A stretch of 64,000 nt of DNA from Eudorina sp. 2006-703-Eu-15 (lineage: Eukaryota; Chlorophyta; Chlorophyceae; Chlamydomonadales; Volvocaceae). Position 1 is the stretch's first letter; each line of letters opens with the position of its first letter. The notes under the pieces are model-generated. The model saw only the letters and a program-made list of their open reading frames with translations, had not been told where the DNA came from and did not search any database. This document shows positions 11,168 through 21,905 of the stretch, piece by piece. The position numbers and the translations under genes were made by a program. Location: assembly GCA_003117195.1 (NCBI GenBank), contig BDSI01000014.1:372001-436000 (forward strand), in the 5' to 3' direction.

Positions 11168-11764
11168 GTGGACTTTTGGTGCTTCTGGTCAGCTGCAGAT
11201 GCAGAAGGTGTTGAACAGCGAGTTGAGTGGTTGCTGTCCAAACCTCTTCCCGAGGCTCAGATTGTGACGGCGATGAGGGAACGACTAATGAGCGGTTGGG
11301 AACATGTGCGCCTCGATGTCGAGCCAGACAATTACCCATCAGACGGGAAACAGCCGGGGATCCATATGTCGAAGTACAAGCATTGGATGGGCCTGTCGTT
11401 TATGGGTGCGGCGGTCGTTATGTGGCAACCGCACGCTACAGTTTTTATCCCCCGTTCTGCGCACCGGAAGCTAATGCAATTCAGGCTTTGTTGTTGGGCA
11501 CTTGAGTCTAACAGGGCGCGGAGGGGTAGGCACCATGTCCCTAGAGGACAACGGGTCTGCCGTTGCTGCCGCTCTGAAGACCAGATTGAAGATGAGAAGC
11601 ATGTTCTACTCGACTGCCCGGCTTACGATGCAATACGCGCTGAGGAAGGGTTTCACCGCCCTAATACGATGAGGGAGGCGATTGCCTGGGATCCGGCTCG
11701 TTTGGCAAAGATGTTGGAGCGCATGTGGGCTCACCGTAATTCTATCGTGCCCTTTGGGCGCTAG
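11168..11764 (+). pseudogene. LINE ORF2 C-terminal fragment, copy 3
   Basis: Translates to the same 198 residues as copies 1 and 2. Confidence 0.8.
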
Positions 11765-11897
11765 TCTCGTCGACTCCTGTTAATGCGGTATTGCAAACCA
11801 GTGCTTTTGGGCGTTTTGTTTGCCCTTGGGCCTCCGGCTCGTATGGGTATGTGCAGGTATGGGGTTAGGCACCCCCAACCATGTAACACATCAACAA
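11196..11897 (+). mobile_element. 5'-truncated LINE with ORF2 C-terminus, copy in unit 7
   Basis: A 702-bp copy with duplicated cagctg at 11190-11195 and 11898-11903. The tail has one change (acatcaacaac). Confidence 0.85.
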
Positions 11898-11906
11898 CAG
11901 CTGTCC

Positions 11907-11978
11907 GGGGTATTAGCTCAGTGGTAGAGCGCGCGCTTCGCATGCGTGAGGTCATCGGATCGATCCCGATATGCTCCA
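11907..11978 (+). tRNA. tRNA-Ala(CGC), array copy 7
   Basis: Identical cloverleaf in a long-type unit. Confidence 0.93.
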
Positions 11979-12626
11979 ACGGTCTCTTGCCTCTGCACAG
12001 TGTGCCATGTGTACACACTCGAGGGGCGGTGTGGACGGCATGACACAAGTATTCTATCTGATACACAGGAAGCTTAGGTCCACTGGGGCCCGAGATGTCA
12101 ATGACAGATGAGAGTCCTTCCCAGTGAGTCGCTCACTGGGCTGATGGATGACATAAGTGGAACCGACAGTGTCAATATGCTGGCTTAGCCAGTCGCCGGC
12201 AATATTCACATATTACCCGCCGCTCCACGGCATGTGGGTTCGTCCGGATGCGTTCGAGGGTTCACCCTCCGCCGGCTTTCCCTTGCCCGCCTCGTGGCCG
12301 CCTGCCCCCGCACAGCTATAGCCACAGCTACAGCCACAGCTACAGCCACAGCTACAGCCTCACCTACAGCTACCACTGAAAATCCCGGGAGCCACAGCTA
12401 AAGCCACCACTGCAAAACACTGAGAACAGTGGCAGTTGCGCACCCTGGCTGCAGTACACGATGTACGCCAGTATGGGCAACGTACACGCACACGGCACCT
12501 GCAGAAGCTGGGTCGGCGATGGCGGTGTGACACGTGAGGCCTTGGACAACTGCAGTTGCGGCATGCGGTCGGTGACATCTGCAAGTTCGTATTTTACCGT
12601 ACCCTCGATCGTACCCCCATACAATG

Positions 12627-13042
12627 AATGAATGAATGTTACAGCGGACCCCAACGGGATCATCGGTGTATACCAGAGCAAGCCCCAGTAGGCCCCACCG
12701 CCAAGGCGGCAGGTCACCTCCACACCACAACGCCGCACCCAAAGAAAACACACCGGGCCATAACCCCAACCAGTCAGACACCGAAGCAAGCAGAGGCGCG
12801 CAGCGGGGCAACACTACCAAAGGGATAGGCACAGCAGCGGGCATAATCCCCAGAAGTGTATAAAGCCAAGCACAGGGGAGGTCGCCCACACAGGCACCCC
12901 ATTACCCAGCTACCACCACCTCTGAGGCACCCAACGCAGCACCCTCTCGAGGTCTTGGAAGGCCCACGCCTGGCTCGTGACACTGCCCAGCGACCGCTAG
13001 TGGGGTAACCCGCATCAAAAGAAATAACTTGGCCAAAACAAA
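12627..13042 (-). mobile_element. 5'-truncated L1-like LINE 3' end, copy in unit 8
   Basis: A 416-bp copy with target-site duplications at 12616-12626 and 13043-13053. Confidence 0.85.
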
Positions 13043-13454
13043 CCCATACAATGCCGTACCTCAGCCACACCATGCTCTCGTACCATACCCTAAACCGTGC
13101 CTAGGAATCCGTCAGCGTTACTAGTTCAGTCACAGCAGCAGGGCAGCCCCCGGACTCACCCAGATGCTGTACTGTCGTACCAGACACAGGTTGGAAAGAA
13201 GTTGACTCGCGGCAGCCCCAAGATGGACATGGTGTTGAGCGACAGCTGCGGAGATGTTCCTGGCGGTTGGTTTGTGTTGGGCGGGGCCATGGAGGAGAAT
13301 GAACCCCGATTATTACCCAGCTTCCCACACAGGTGTGAAGGCAGGGCCCTCTTCATAGGACCGCCCCTGGACCTGTGCTTCCCGCGCTTCTTCCCTTGCC
13401 GCGGGGTCGGTTGTGGGCGGCCCGTGGACTTTTGATGCTTCTGGTCAGCTGTCC

Positions 13455-13526
13455 GGGGTATTAGCTCAGTGGTAGAGCGCGCGCTTCGCATGCGTGAGGT
13501 CATCGGATCGATCCCGATATGCTCCA
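13455..13526 (+). tRNA. tRNA-Ala(CGC), array copy 8
   Basis: Identical cloverleaf in a middle-type unit. Confidence 0.93.
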
Positions 13527-14574
13527 ACGGTCTCTTGCCTCTGCACAGTGTGCCATGTGCACACACTCGAGGGGCGGTATGGACGGCATGACACAAGTAT
13601 TCTACCTGATACACAGGAAGCTTAGGTCCACTGGGGCCCGAGATGTCAATGACAGATGAGAGCCCTTCCCAGTGAGTCGCTCACTGGGCTGATGGATGAC
13701 ATAAGTGGAACCGACAGTGTCAATATGCTGGCTTAGCCAGTCGCCGGCAATATTCACATATTACCCGCCGCTCCACGGCATGTGGGTTCGTCCGGATGCG
13801 TTCGAGGGTTCACCCTCCGCCGGCTTTCCCTTGCCCGCCTCGTGGCCGCCTGCCCCCGCACAGCTACAGCCACAGCTACAGCCACAGCTACAGCCTCACC
13901 TACAGCTACCACTGAAAATCCCCGGGAGCCACAGCTAAAGCCACCACTGCAAAACACTGAGAACAGTGGCTGTTGCGCACCCTGGCTGCAGTACACGATG
14001 TACGCCAGTATGGGCAACGTACACGCACACGGCACCTGCAGAAGCTGGGTCGGCGATGGCGGTGTGACACGTGAGGCCTTGGACAACTGCAGTTGCGGCA
14101 TGCGGTCGGTGACATCTGCAAGTTCGTATTTTACCGTACCCCCGATCGTACCCCCATACAATGCCGTACCTCAGCCACACCATGCTCTCGTACCGTACCC
14201 CAAACCGTGCCTAGGAATCCGTCAGCGTTACTAGTTCAGTCACAGCAGCAGGGCAGCCCCCGGACTCACCCAGATGCTGTACTGTCGTACCAGACACAGG
14301 TTGGAAAGAAGTTGACTCGCGGCAGCCCCAAGATGGACATGGTGTTGAGCGACAGCTGCGGAGATGTTCCTGGCGGTTGGTTTGTGTTGGGCGGGGCCAT
14401 GGAGGAGAATGAACCCCGATTATTACCCAGCTTCCCACACAGGTGTGAAGGCAGGGCCCTCTTCATAGGACCGCCCCTGGACCTTCCACGCTGCGTGCTT
14501 CCCGCGCTTCTTCCCTTGCCGCGGGGTCGGTTGTGGGCGGCCCGTGGACTTTAGATGCTTCTGGTCAGCTGTCC

Positions 14575-14646
14575 GGGGTATTAGCTCAGTGGTAGAGCGC
14601 GCGCTTCGCATGCGTGAGGTCATCGGATCGATCCCGATATGCTCCA
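14575..14646 (+). tRNA. tRNA-Ala(CGC), array copy 9
   Basis: Identical cloverleaf in a short-type unit, the last of the higher-order repeats. Confidence 0.93.
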
Positions 14647-15717
14647 ACGGTCTCTTGCCTCTGCACAGTGTGCCATGTGCACACACTCGAGGGGCGGTAC
14701 GGACGGCATGACACAAGTATACTACATGATACACAGGAAGCTTAGGTCCACTGGGGCCCGAGATGTCAATGACAGATGCGAGCCCTTCCCAGTGAGTCGC
14801 TCACTGGGCTGATGGATGACATAAGTGGAACCGACAGTGTCAATATGCTGGCTTAGCCAGTCGCCGGCAATATTCACATATTACCCGCCGCTCCACGGCA
14901 TGTGGGTTCGTCCGGATGCGTTCGAGGGTTCACCCTCCGCCGGCTTTCCCTTGCCCGCCTCGTGGCCGCCTGCCCCCGCACAGCTATAGCCACAGCTACA
15001 GCCACAGCTACAGCCACAGCTACAGCCACAGCTACAGCCTCACCTACAGCTACCACTGAAAATCCCGGGAGCCACAGCTAAAGCCACCACTGCAAAACAC
15101 TGGGAACAGTGGCTGTTGCGCACCCTGGCTGCAGTACACGATGTACGCCAGTATGGGCAACGTACACGCACACGGCACCTGCAGAAGCTGGGTCGGCGAT
15201 GGCGGTGTGACACGTGAGGCCTTGGACAACTGCAGTTGCGGCATGCGGTCGGTGACATCTGCAAGTTCGTATTTTACCGTACCCCCGATCGTACCCCCAT
15301 ACAATGCCGTACCTCAGCCACACCATGCTCTCGTACCGTACCCCAAACCGTGCCTAGGAATCCGTCAGCGTTACTAGTTCAGTCACAGCAGCAGGGCAGC
15401 CCCCGGACTCACCCATATGCTGTACTGTCGTACCAGACACAGGTTGGAAAGAAGTTGACTCGCGGCAGCCCCGAGATGGACATGGTGTTGAGCGACAGCT
15501 GCGGAGATGTTCCTGGCGGTTGGTTTGTGTTGGGCGGGGCCATGGAGGAGAATGAACCCCGATTATTACCCAGCTTCCCACACAGGTGTGAAGGCAGGGC
15601 CCTCTTCATAGGACCGCCCCTGGACCTTCCACGCTGCGTGCTTCCCGCGCTTCTTCCCTTGCCGCGGGGTCGGTTGTGGGCGGCCCGTGGACTTTTGATG
15701 CTTCTGGTCAGCTGTCC

Positions 15718-15789
15718 GGGGTATTAGCTCAGTGGTAGAGCGCGCGCTTCGCATGCGTGAGGTCATCGGATCGATCCCGATATGCTCCA
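15718..15789 (+). tRNA. tRNA-Ala(CGC), array copy 10
   Basis: Identical cloverleaf. Unlike the other units, this one has a T4 run about 72 nt downstream (acaagttttc at 15857-15866), which could act as a Pol III terminator. Confidence 0.93.
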
Positions 15790-16849
15790 ACGGTCTCTTG
15801 CCTCTGCACAGTGTGCCATGTGCACACACTCGAGGGGCGGTATGGACGGCATGACACAAGTTTTCTACCTGATACACAGGAAGCTTAGGTCCACTGGGGC
15901 CCGAGATGTCAATGACAGATGAGAGCCCTTCCCAGTGAGTCGCTCACTGGGCTGATGGATGACATAAGTGGAACCGACAGTGTCAATATGCTGGCTTAGC
16001 CAGTCGCCGGCAATATTCACATATTACCCGCCGCTCCACGGCATGTGGGTTCGTCCGGATGCGTTCGAGGGTTCACCCTCCGCCGGCTTTCCCTTGCCCG
16101 CCTCGTGGCCGCCTGCCCCCGCACAGCTATAGCCACAGCTACAGCCACAGCTACAGCCACAGCTACAGCCTCACCTACAGCTACCACTGAAAATCCCCGG
16201 GAGCCACAGCTAAAGCCACCACTGCAAAACACTGGGAACAGTGGCTGTTGCGCACCCTGGCTGCAGTACACGATGTACGCCAGTATGGGCAACGTACACG
16301 CACACGGCACCTGCAGAAGCTGGGTCGGCGATGGCGGTGTGACACGTGAGGCCTTGGACAACTGCAGTTGCGGCATGCGGTCGGTGACATCTGCAAGTTC
16401 GTATTTTACCGTACCCCCGATCGTACCCCCATACAATGCCGTACCTCAGCCACACCATGCTCTCGTACCGTACCCCAAACCGTGCCTAGGAATCCGTCAG
16501 CGTTACTAGTTCAGTCACAGCAGCAGGGCAGCCCCCGGACTCACCCAGATGCTGTACTGTCGTACCAGACACAGGTTGGAAAGAAGTTGACTCGCGGCAG
16601 CCCCAAGATGGACATGGTGTTGAGCGACAGCTGCGGAGATGTTCCTGGCGGTTGGTTTGTGTTGGGCGGGGCCATGGAGGAGAATGAACCCCGATTATTA
16701 CCCAGCTTCCCACACAGGTGTGAAGGCAGGGCCCTCTTCATAGGACCGCCCCTGGACCTTCCACGCTGCGTGCTTCCCGCGCTTCTTCCCTTGCCGCGGG
16801 GTCGGTTGTGGGCGGCCCGTGGACTTTTGATGCTTGTGGTCAGCTGTCC

Positions 16850-16921
16850 GGGGTATTAGCTCAGTGGTAGAGCGCGCGCTTCGCATGCGTGAGGTCATCG
16901 GATCGATCCCGATATGCTCCA
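16850..16921 (+). tRNA. tRNA-Ala(CGC), array copy 11
   Basis: Identical cloverleaf in a plain monomer. Confidence 0.93.
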
Positions 16922-17981
16922 ACGGTCTCTTGCCTCTGCACAGTGTGCCATGTGCACACACTCGAGGGGCGGTACGGACGGCATGACACAAGTATACTAC
17001 ATGATACACAGGAAGCTTAGGTCCACTGGGGCCCGAGATGTCAATGACAGATGAGAGCCCTTCCCAGTGAGTCGCTCATTGGGCTGATGGATGACATAAG
17101 TGGAACCGACAGTGTCAATATGCTGGCTTAGCCAGTCGCCGGCAATATTCACATATTACCCGCCGCTCCACGGCATGTGGGTTCGTCCGGATGCGTTCGA
17201 GGGTTCACCCTCCGCCGGCTTTCCCTTGCCCGCCTCGTGGCCGCCTGCCCCCGCACAGCTATAGCCACAGCTACAGCCACAGCTACAGCCACAGCTACAG
17301 CCTCACCTACAGCTACCACTGAAAATCCCCGGGAGCCACAGCTAAAGCCACCACTGCAAAACACTGAGAACAGTGGCAGTTGCGCACCCTGGCTGCAGTA
17401 CACGATGTACGCCAGTATGGGCAACGTACACGCACACGGCACCTGCAGAAGCTGGGTCGGCGATGGCGGTGTGACACGTGAGGCCTTGGACAACTGCAGT
17501 TGCGGCATGCGGTCGGTGACATCTGCAAGTTCGTATTTTACCGTACCCCCGATCGTACCCCCATACAATGCCGTACCTCAGCCACACCATGCTCTCGTAC
17601 CGTACCCCAAACCGTGCCTAGGAATCCGTCAGCGTTACTAGTTCAGTCACAGCAGCAGGGCAGCCCCCGGACTCACCCAGATGCTGTACTGTCGTACCAG
17701 ACACAGGTTGGAAAGAAGTTGACTCGCGGCAGCCCCAAGATGGACATGGTGTTGAGCGACAGCTGCGGAGATGTTCCTGGCGGTTGGTTTGTGTTGGGCG
17801 GGGCCATGGAGGAGAATGAACCCCGATTATTACCCAGCTTCCCACACAGGTGTGAAGGCAGGGCCCTCTTCATAGGACCGCCCCTGGACCTTCCACGCTG
17901 CGTGCTTCCCGCGCTTCTTCCCTTGCCGCGGGGTCGGTTGTGGGCGGCCCGTGGACTTTTGATGCTTCTGGTCAGCTGTCC

Positions 17982-18053
17982 GGGGTATTAGCTCAGTGGT
18001 AGAGCGCGCGCTTCGCATGCGTGAGGTCATCGGATCGATCCCGATATGCTCCA
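17982..18053 (+). tRNA. tRNA-Ala(CGC), array copy 12
   Basis: Identical cloverleaf in a plain monomer. Confidence 0.93.
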
Positions 18054-19125
18054 ACGGTCTCTTGCCTCTGCACAGTGTGCCATGTGCACACACTCGAGGG
18101 GCGGTATGGACGGCATGACACAAGTATTCTACCTGATACACAGGAAGCTTAGGTCCACTGGGGCCCGAGATGTCAATGACAGATGAGAGCCCTTCCCAGT
18201 GAGTCGCTCACTGGGCTGATGGATGACATAAGTGGAACCGACAGTGTCAATATGCTGGCTTAGCCAGTTGCCGGCAATATTCACATATTACCCGCCGCTC
18301 CACGGCATGTGGGTTCGTCCGGATGCGTTCGAGGGTTCACCCTCCGCCGGCTTTCCCTTGCCCGCCTCGTGGCCGCCTGCCCCCGCACAGCTATAGCCAC
18401 AGCTACAGCCACAGCTACAGCCACAGCTACAGCCACAGCTACAGCCTCACCTACAGCTACCACTGAAAATCCCCGGGAGCCACAGCTAAAGCCACCACTG
18501 CAAAACACTGGGAACAGTGGCTGTTGCGCACCCTGGCTGCAGTACACGATGTACGCCAGTATGGGCAACGTACACGCACACGGCACCTGCAGAAGCTGGG
18601 TCGGCGATGGCGGTGTGACACGTGAGGCCTTGGACAACTGCAGTTGCGGCATGCGGTCGGTGACATCTGCAAGTTCGTATTTTACCGTACCCCCGATCGT
18701 ACCCCCATACAATGCCGTACCTCAGCCACACCATGCTCTCGTACCGTACCCCAAACCGTGCCTAGGAATCCGTCAGCGTTACTAGTTCAGTCACAGCAGC
18801 AGGGCAGCCCCCGGACTCACCCATATGCTGTACTGTCGTACCAGACACAGGTTGGAAAGAAGTTGACTCGCGGCAGCCCCGAGATGGACATGGTGTTGAG
18901 CGACAGCTGCGGAGATGTTCCTGGCGGTTGGTTTGTGTTGGGCGGGGCCATGGAGGAGAATGAACCCCGATTATTACCCAGCTTCCCACACAGGTGTGAA
19001 GGCAGGGCCCTCTTCATAGGACCGCCCCTGGACCTTCCACGCTGCGTGCTTCCCGCGCTTCTTCCCTTGCCGCGGGGTCGGTTGTGGGCGGCCCGTGGAC
19101 TTTTGATGCTTGTGGTCAGCTGTCC

Positions 19126-19197
19126 GGGGTATTAGCTCAGTGGTAGAGCGCGCGCTTCGCATGCGTGAGGTCATCGGATCGATCCCGATATGCTCCA
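19126..19197 (+). tRNA. tRNA-Ala(CGC), array copy 13
   Basis: Identical cloverleaf in a plain monomer. Confidence 0.93.
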
Positions 19198-20227
19198 ACG
19201 GTCTCTTGCCTCTGCACAGTGTGCCATGTGCACACACTCGAGGGGCGGTATGGACGGCATGACACAAGTATTCTACCTGATACACAGGAAGCTTAGGTCC
19301 ACTGGGGCCCGAGATGTCAATGACAGATGAGAGCCCTTCCCAGTGAGTCGCTCACTGGGCTGATGGATGACATAAGTGGAACCGACAGTGTCAATATGCT
19401 GGCTTAGCCAGTCGCCGGCAATATTCACATATTACCCGCCGCTCCACGGCATGTGGGTTCGTCCGGATGCGTTCGAGGATTCACCCTCCGCCGGCTTTCC
19501 CTTGCCCGCCTCGTGGCCGCCTGCCCCCGCACAGCTATAGCCACAGCTACAGCCACAGCTACAGCCACAGCTACAGCCTCACCTACAGCTACCACTGAAA
19601 ATCCCCGGGAGCCACAGCTAAAGCCACCACTGCAAAACACTGGGAACAGTGGCTGTTGCGCACCCTGGCTGCAGTACACGATGTACGCCAGTATGGGCAA
19701 CGTACACGCACACGGCACCTGCAGAAGCTGGGTCGGCGATGGCGGTGTGACACGTGAGGCCTTGGACAACTGCAGTTGCGGCATGCGGTCGGTGACATCT
19801 GCAAGTTCGTATTTTACCGTACCCCCGATCGTACCCCCATACAATGCCGTACCTCAGCCACACCATGCTCTCGTACCGTACCCCAAACCGTGCCTAGGAA
19901 TCCGTCAGCGTTACTAGTTCAGTCACAGCAGCAGGGCAGCCCCCGGACTCACCCATATGCTGTACTGTCGTACCAGACACAGGTTGGAAAGAAGTTGACT
20001 CGCGGCAGCCCCGAGATGGACATGGTGTTGAGCGACAGCTGCGGAGATGTTCCTGGCGGTTGGTTTGTGTTGGGCGGGGCCATGGAGGAGAATGAACCCC
20101 GATTATTACCCAGCTTCCCACACAGGTGTGAAGGCAGGGCCCTCTTCATAGGACCGCCCCTGGACCTTCCGCCGCGGGGTCGGTTGTGGGCGGCCCGTGG
20201 ACTTTTGATGCTTCTGGTCAGCTGTCC

Positions 20228-20299
20228 GGGGTATTAGCTCAGTGGTAGAGCGCGCGCTTCGCATGCGTGAGGTCATCGGATCGATCCCGATATGTTCCA
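20228..20299 (+). tRNA. tRNA-Ala(CGC), array copy 14, acceptor variant
   Basis: Same as the other copies except that the 3' acceptor strand is ATGTTCC instead of ATGCTCC, which turns one more G-C pair into G-U. The stem now has three G-U pairs and may be weaker. This copy lies at the array edge, where units are less uniform. Confidence 0.85.
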
Positions 20300-20463
20300 A
20301 CGGTCTCTTGCCTCTGCACAGTGTGCCATGTGCACACACTCGAGGGGAGGTATGGACGGCATGACACAAGTATTCTACCTGATACATAGGAAGCTTAGGT
20401 CCACTGGGGCCCGAGATGTCAATGACAGATGAGAGCCCTTCCCAGTGAGTCGCTCACTGGGCT

Positions 20464-20683
20464 GATGGATGACATAAGTGGAACCGACAGTGTCAATATG
20501 CTGGCCGAGCCAGTCGCCGGCAATATTCACATATTACCCGCCGCTCCACGGCATGTGGGTTCGTCCGGATGCGTTCGAGGATTCACCCTCCGCCGGCTTT
20601 CCCTTGCCCGCCTCGTGGCCGCCTGCCCCCGCACAGCTATCGCCACAGCTACAGCCTGACCTACAGCTACCACTGAAAATCTC
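20464..20683 (+). repeat. Truncated 15th unit at the array edge
   Basis: A forward unit begins normally, with ggccgag where others have ggcttag. It runs into a shortened minisatellite and stops at ctgaaaatc, where the sequence switches to an inverted unit. The shared bases atc at the switch suggest a microhomology join. Confidence 0.9.
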
Positions 20684-21215
20684 GGGCCCCAGTGGACCTA
20701 AGCTTCCTGTGTATCAGGTAGAATACTTGTGTCATGCCGCCCATACCGCCCTCGAGAGTGTGCACATGGCACACTGTGCAGAGGCAAGAGACCGTTGCAG
20801 CATATCGGGATCGATCCGATGACCTCACGCATGCGAAGCGCGCGCTGTACCATTGAGCTAATACCCCGGACAGCTGACCAGAAGAATCAGAAGTCCACGG
20901 GCCGCCCACACGGCAAGGGAAGAAGCGCGGGAATCCCTTCACACCTCTGTGGGAAGCTGGGTAATAATCGGGGTTCATTCTCCTCCATGGCCCCGCCCAA
21001 CACAAACCAACCGCCAGGAACATCTCCGCAGCTGTCGCTCAACACCATGTCCATCTTGGGGCTGCCGCGAGTCAACTTCTTTCCAACCTGTGTCTGGTAC
21101 GACAGTACAGCATCTGGGTGAGTCCGGGGGCTGCCCTACTGCTGTAGCGCATCAGTAATGCAAGGGCCGCCCACAACCGGCATGGTATGGGGGTACGATA
21201 GGGGGTACGGTAAAA
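20684..21215 (-). repeat. Inverted partial unit closing the array
   Basis: The minus strand of this block matches the array unit from gtattttaccg (unit middle) through the unique core and tRNA to ggggcccgagat. By eye it differs at only a few percent of positions, and it lacks part of the segment upstream of the tRNA. It abuts the truncated forward unit, giving a tail-to-tail inverted arrangement. Its minus-strand order continues the 3' end of the methyltransferase gene. Confidence 0.92.
20796..20867 (-). pseudogene. Decayed tRNA-Ala(CGC) in the inverted terminal unit
   Basis: On the minus strand the sequence matches the array tRNA, including loop TTCGCAT. Changes: the D loop has AATGG for AGTGG, the D stem has CAGC for GAGC, and the acceptor ends ATGCTGC for ATGCTCC. 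The last two break base pairs, so a stable tRNA is unlikely. Its decay contrasts with the 14 preserved forward copies. Confidence 0.85.
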
Positions 21216-21299
21216 TACAAACTTGTCGAACGTGCTAACGCATATGGTCACAAACTCAGCGGGGTGCAGTACGTCTACGCGGAAAATCATCCAGGCCAA

Positions 21300-21400
21300 G
21301 GTGACACATCTTTTGTTACAATGGATCCTGCAGGTTATCGGTGACAGCCTCCGCCTCCTCACCACACACTGCATGAAGGGACCCATGGCTCACCGGCCAG
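21300..21400 (-). mobile_element. LINE 3' end (second variant)
   Basis: The minus strand reads gcagtgtgtggtgaggagg, ggctgtcaccgat, then ATCCATTGTAAC and an A-rich tail. It matches the plus-strand block at 60421-60490 and resembles the array LINE 3' end in its last bases. Only the 3' end is visible and the 5' limit is unknown. It lies in the 3' UTR region of the methyltransferase gene and supplies a minus-strand TGTAA at 21314-21318. Confidence 0.7.
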
Positions 21401-21714
21401 GCACCACAAGCGCACTCAAGCACACCCCGCACACCCCCCACCCTCCTCCGAACAGCCGACCCATGGGCCTGCCCCTTCATCCGTCCACTCGCACTGCCGT
21501 ACACTTAGCCGCGTCCCCCGTGGCAACCCACCAACATCCAAGAAAAGTCCGGTCCTGGTGCAACTGTGGACTCCGTTGCATTGCATGACACAGCACAACA
21601 GCACAATTGGCCTCACCACCGACAGTATTGTCTCATAGGCACAGGAGAGGATTATCTGCCCCGGCTAAAACCGCTAAAACCGCGCGGATCTCGGACCTGG
21701 GTCCCTGATATGCT

Positions 21715-21905
21715 ACCTGCAGCTGTCGCCGACCCCAGGGCCGCTGCTGCAGCTAACCGAAACACGCACGTGTCACATCGCCATCGACGCCCCAGCTGCT
21801 GCAGGTGCCGTATGTACGGTGCCCGTACTGGCGTCTACCGTGTACTGCAGCCGCGATGCACCCTCACCGCTTGCCGGCCGTGCTTCCTGAGGTTGCCGTG
21901 TTGGC
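21715..21905 (-). repeat. Segment of the methyltransferase 3' end shared with the satellite unit
   Basis: On the minus strand, the last coding bases and early 3' UTR align with the array unit (for example 296-440 of unit 1). Shared tracts include ggctgcagtacacg, ggcacctgcag, tgtgacacgtg and ggtcgg-gacag/t-ctgca, in the same order and near-equal spacing, at about 80 percent identity by eye. The matching reading frame keeps LQYT..AS.G.VH, and the gene's TGA aligns with a TGA in the unit. A weaker match (ttcgtccggat) lies upstream at 22141-22165. Confidence 0.82.

Larger units (their letters stand above)
9876..14810 (+). repeat. Higher-order repeat 3 (long, middle and short unit)
   Basis: Units at 9876-12142, 12143-13690 and 13691-14810 have 2267, 1548 and 1120 bp. 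This is the last block with the long-middle-short pattern. After it the array changes to plain monomers. Confidence 0.95.
14811..20463 (+). repeat. Run of five plain monomers
   Basis: Units at 14811-15953 (1143 bp), 15954-17085 (1132), 17086-18217 (1132), 18218-19361 (1144) and 19362-20463 (1102) lack both LINE insertions. The 12-bp steps in length come from one extra or missing copy of the cagctacagcca minisatellite. The last unit lacks about 30 bp upstream of its tRNA. This run also carries its own variants, for example catatgctg where other units have cagatgctg. Confidence 0.95.
1..20683 (+). repeat. Tandem satellite array, 14 complete tRNA-Ala-bearing units plus a truncated 15th
   Basis: Unit starts, taken at the recurring motif gatggatgacataagtgg, are 15, 2273, 3822, 4942, 7209, 8757, 9876, 12143, 13691, 14811, 15954, 17086, 18218, 19362 and 20464. 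The core unit is about 1.12-1.14 kb, and longer units differ by defined insertions. Order inside a unit: a start motif, a 12-bp minisatellite, a segment homologous to the 3' end of the neighbouring methyltransferase gene, a 450-bp unique core, the tRNA, and a boundary hairpin. By eye, units are nearly identical. The first 14 bases of the window differ from the usual unit junction, so it is open whether the array begins here or continues to the left. Confidence 0.97.

Noticed and set aside
1..20683. CRISPR-like regular repeats
   Set aside because: Units are over 1 kb with no short repeat-spacer layout, and the genome is eukaryotic.
1..20683. Centromeric LINE cluster of the Zepp type
   Set aside because: The LINE pieces are secondary insertions in a tRNA unit, not the repeat itself.
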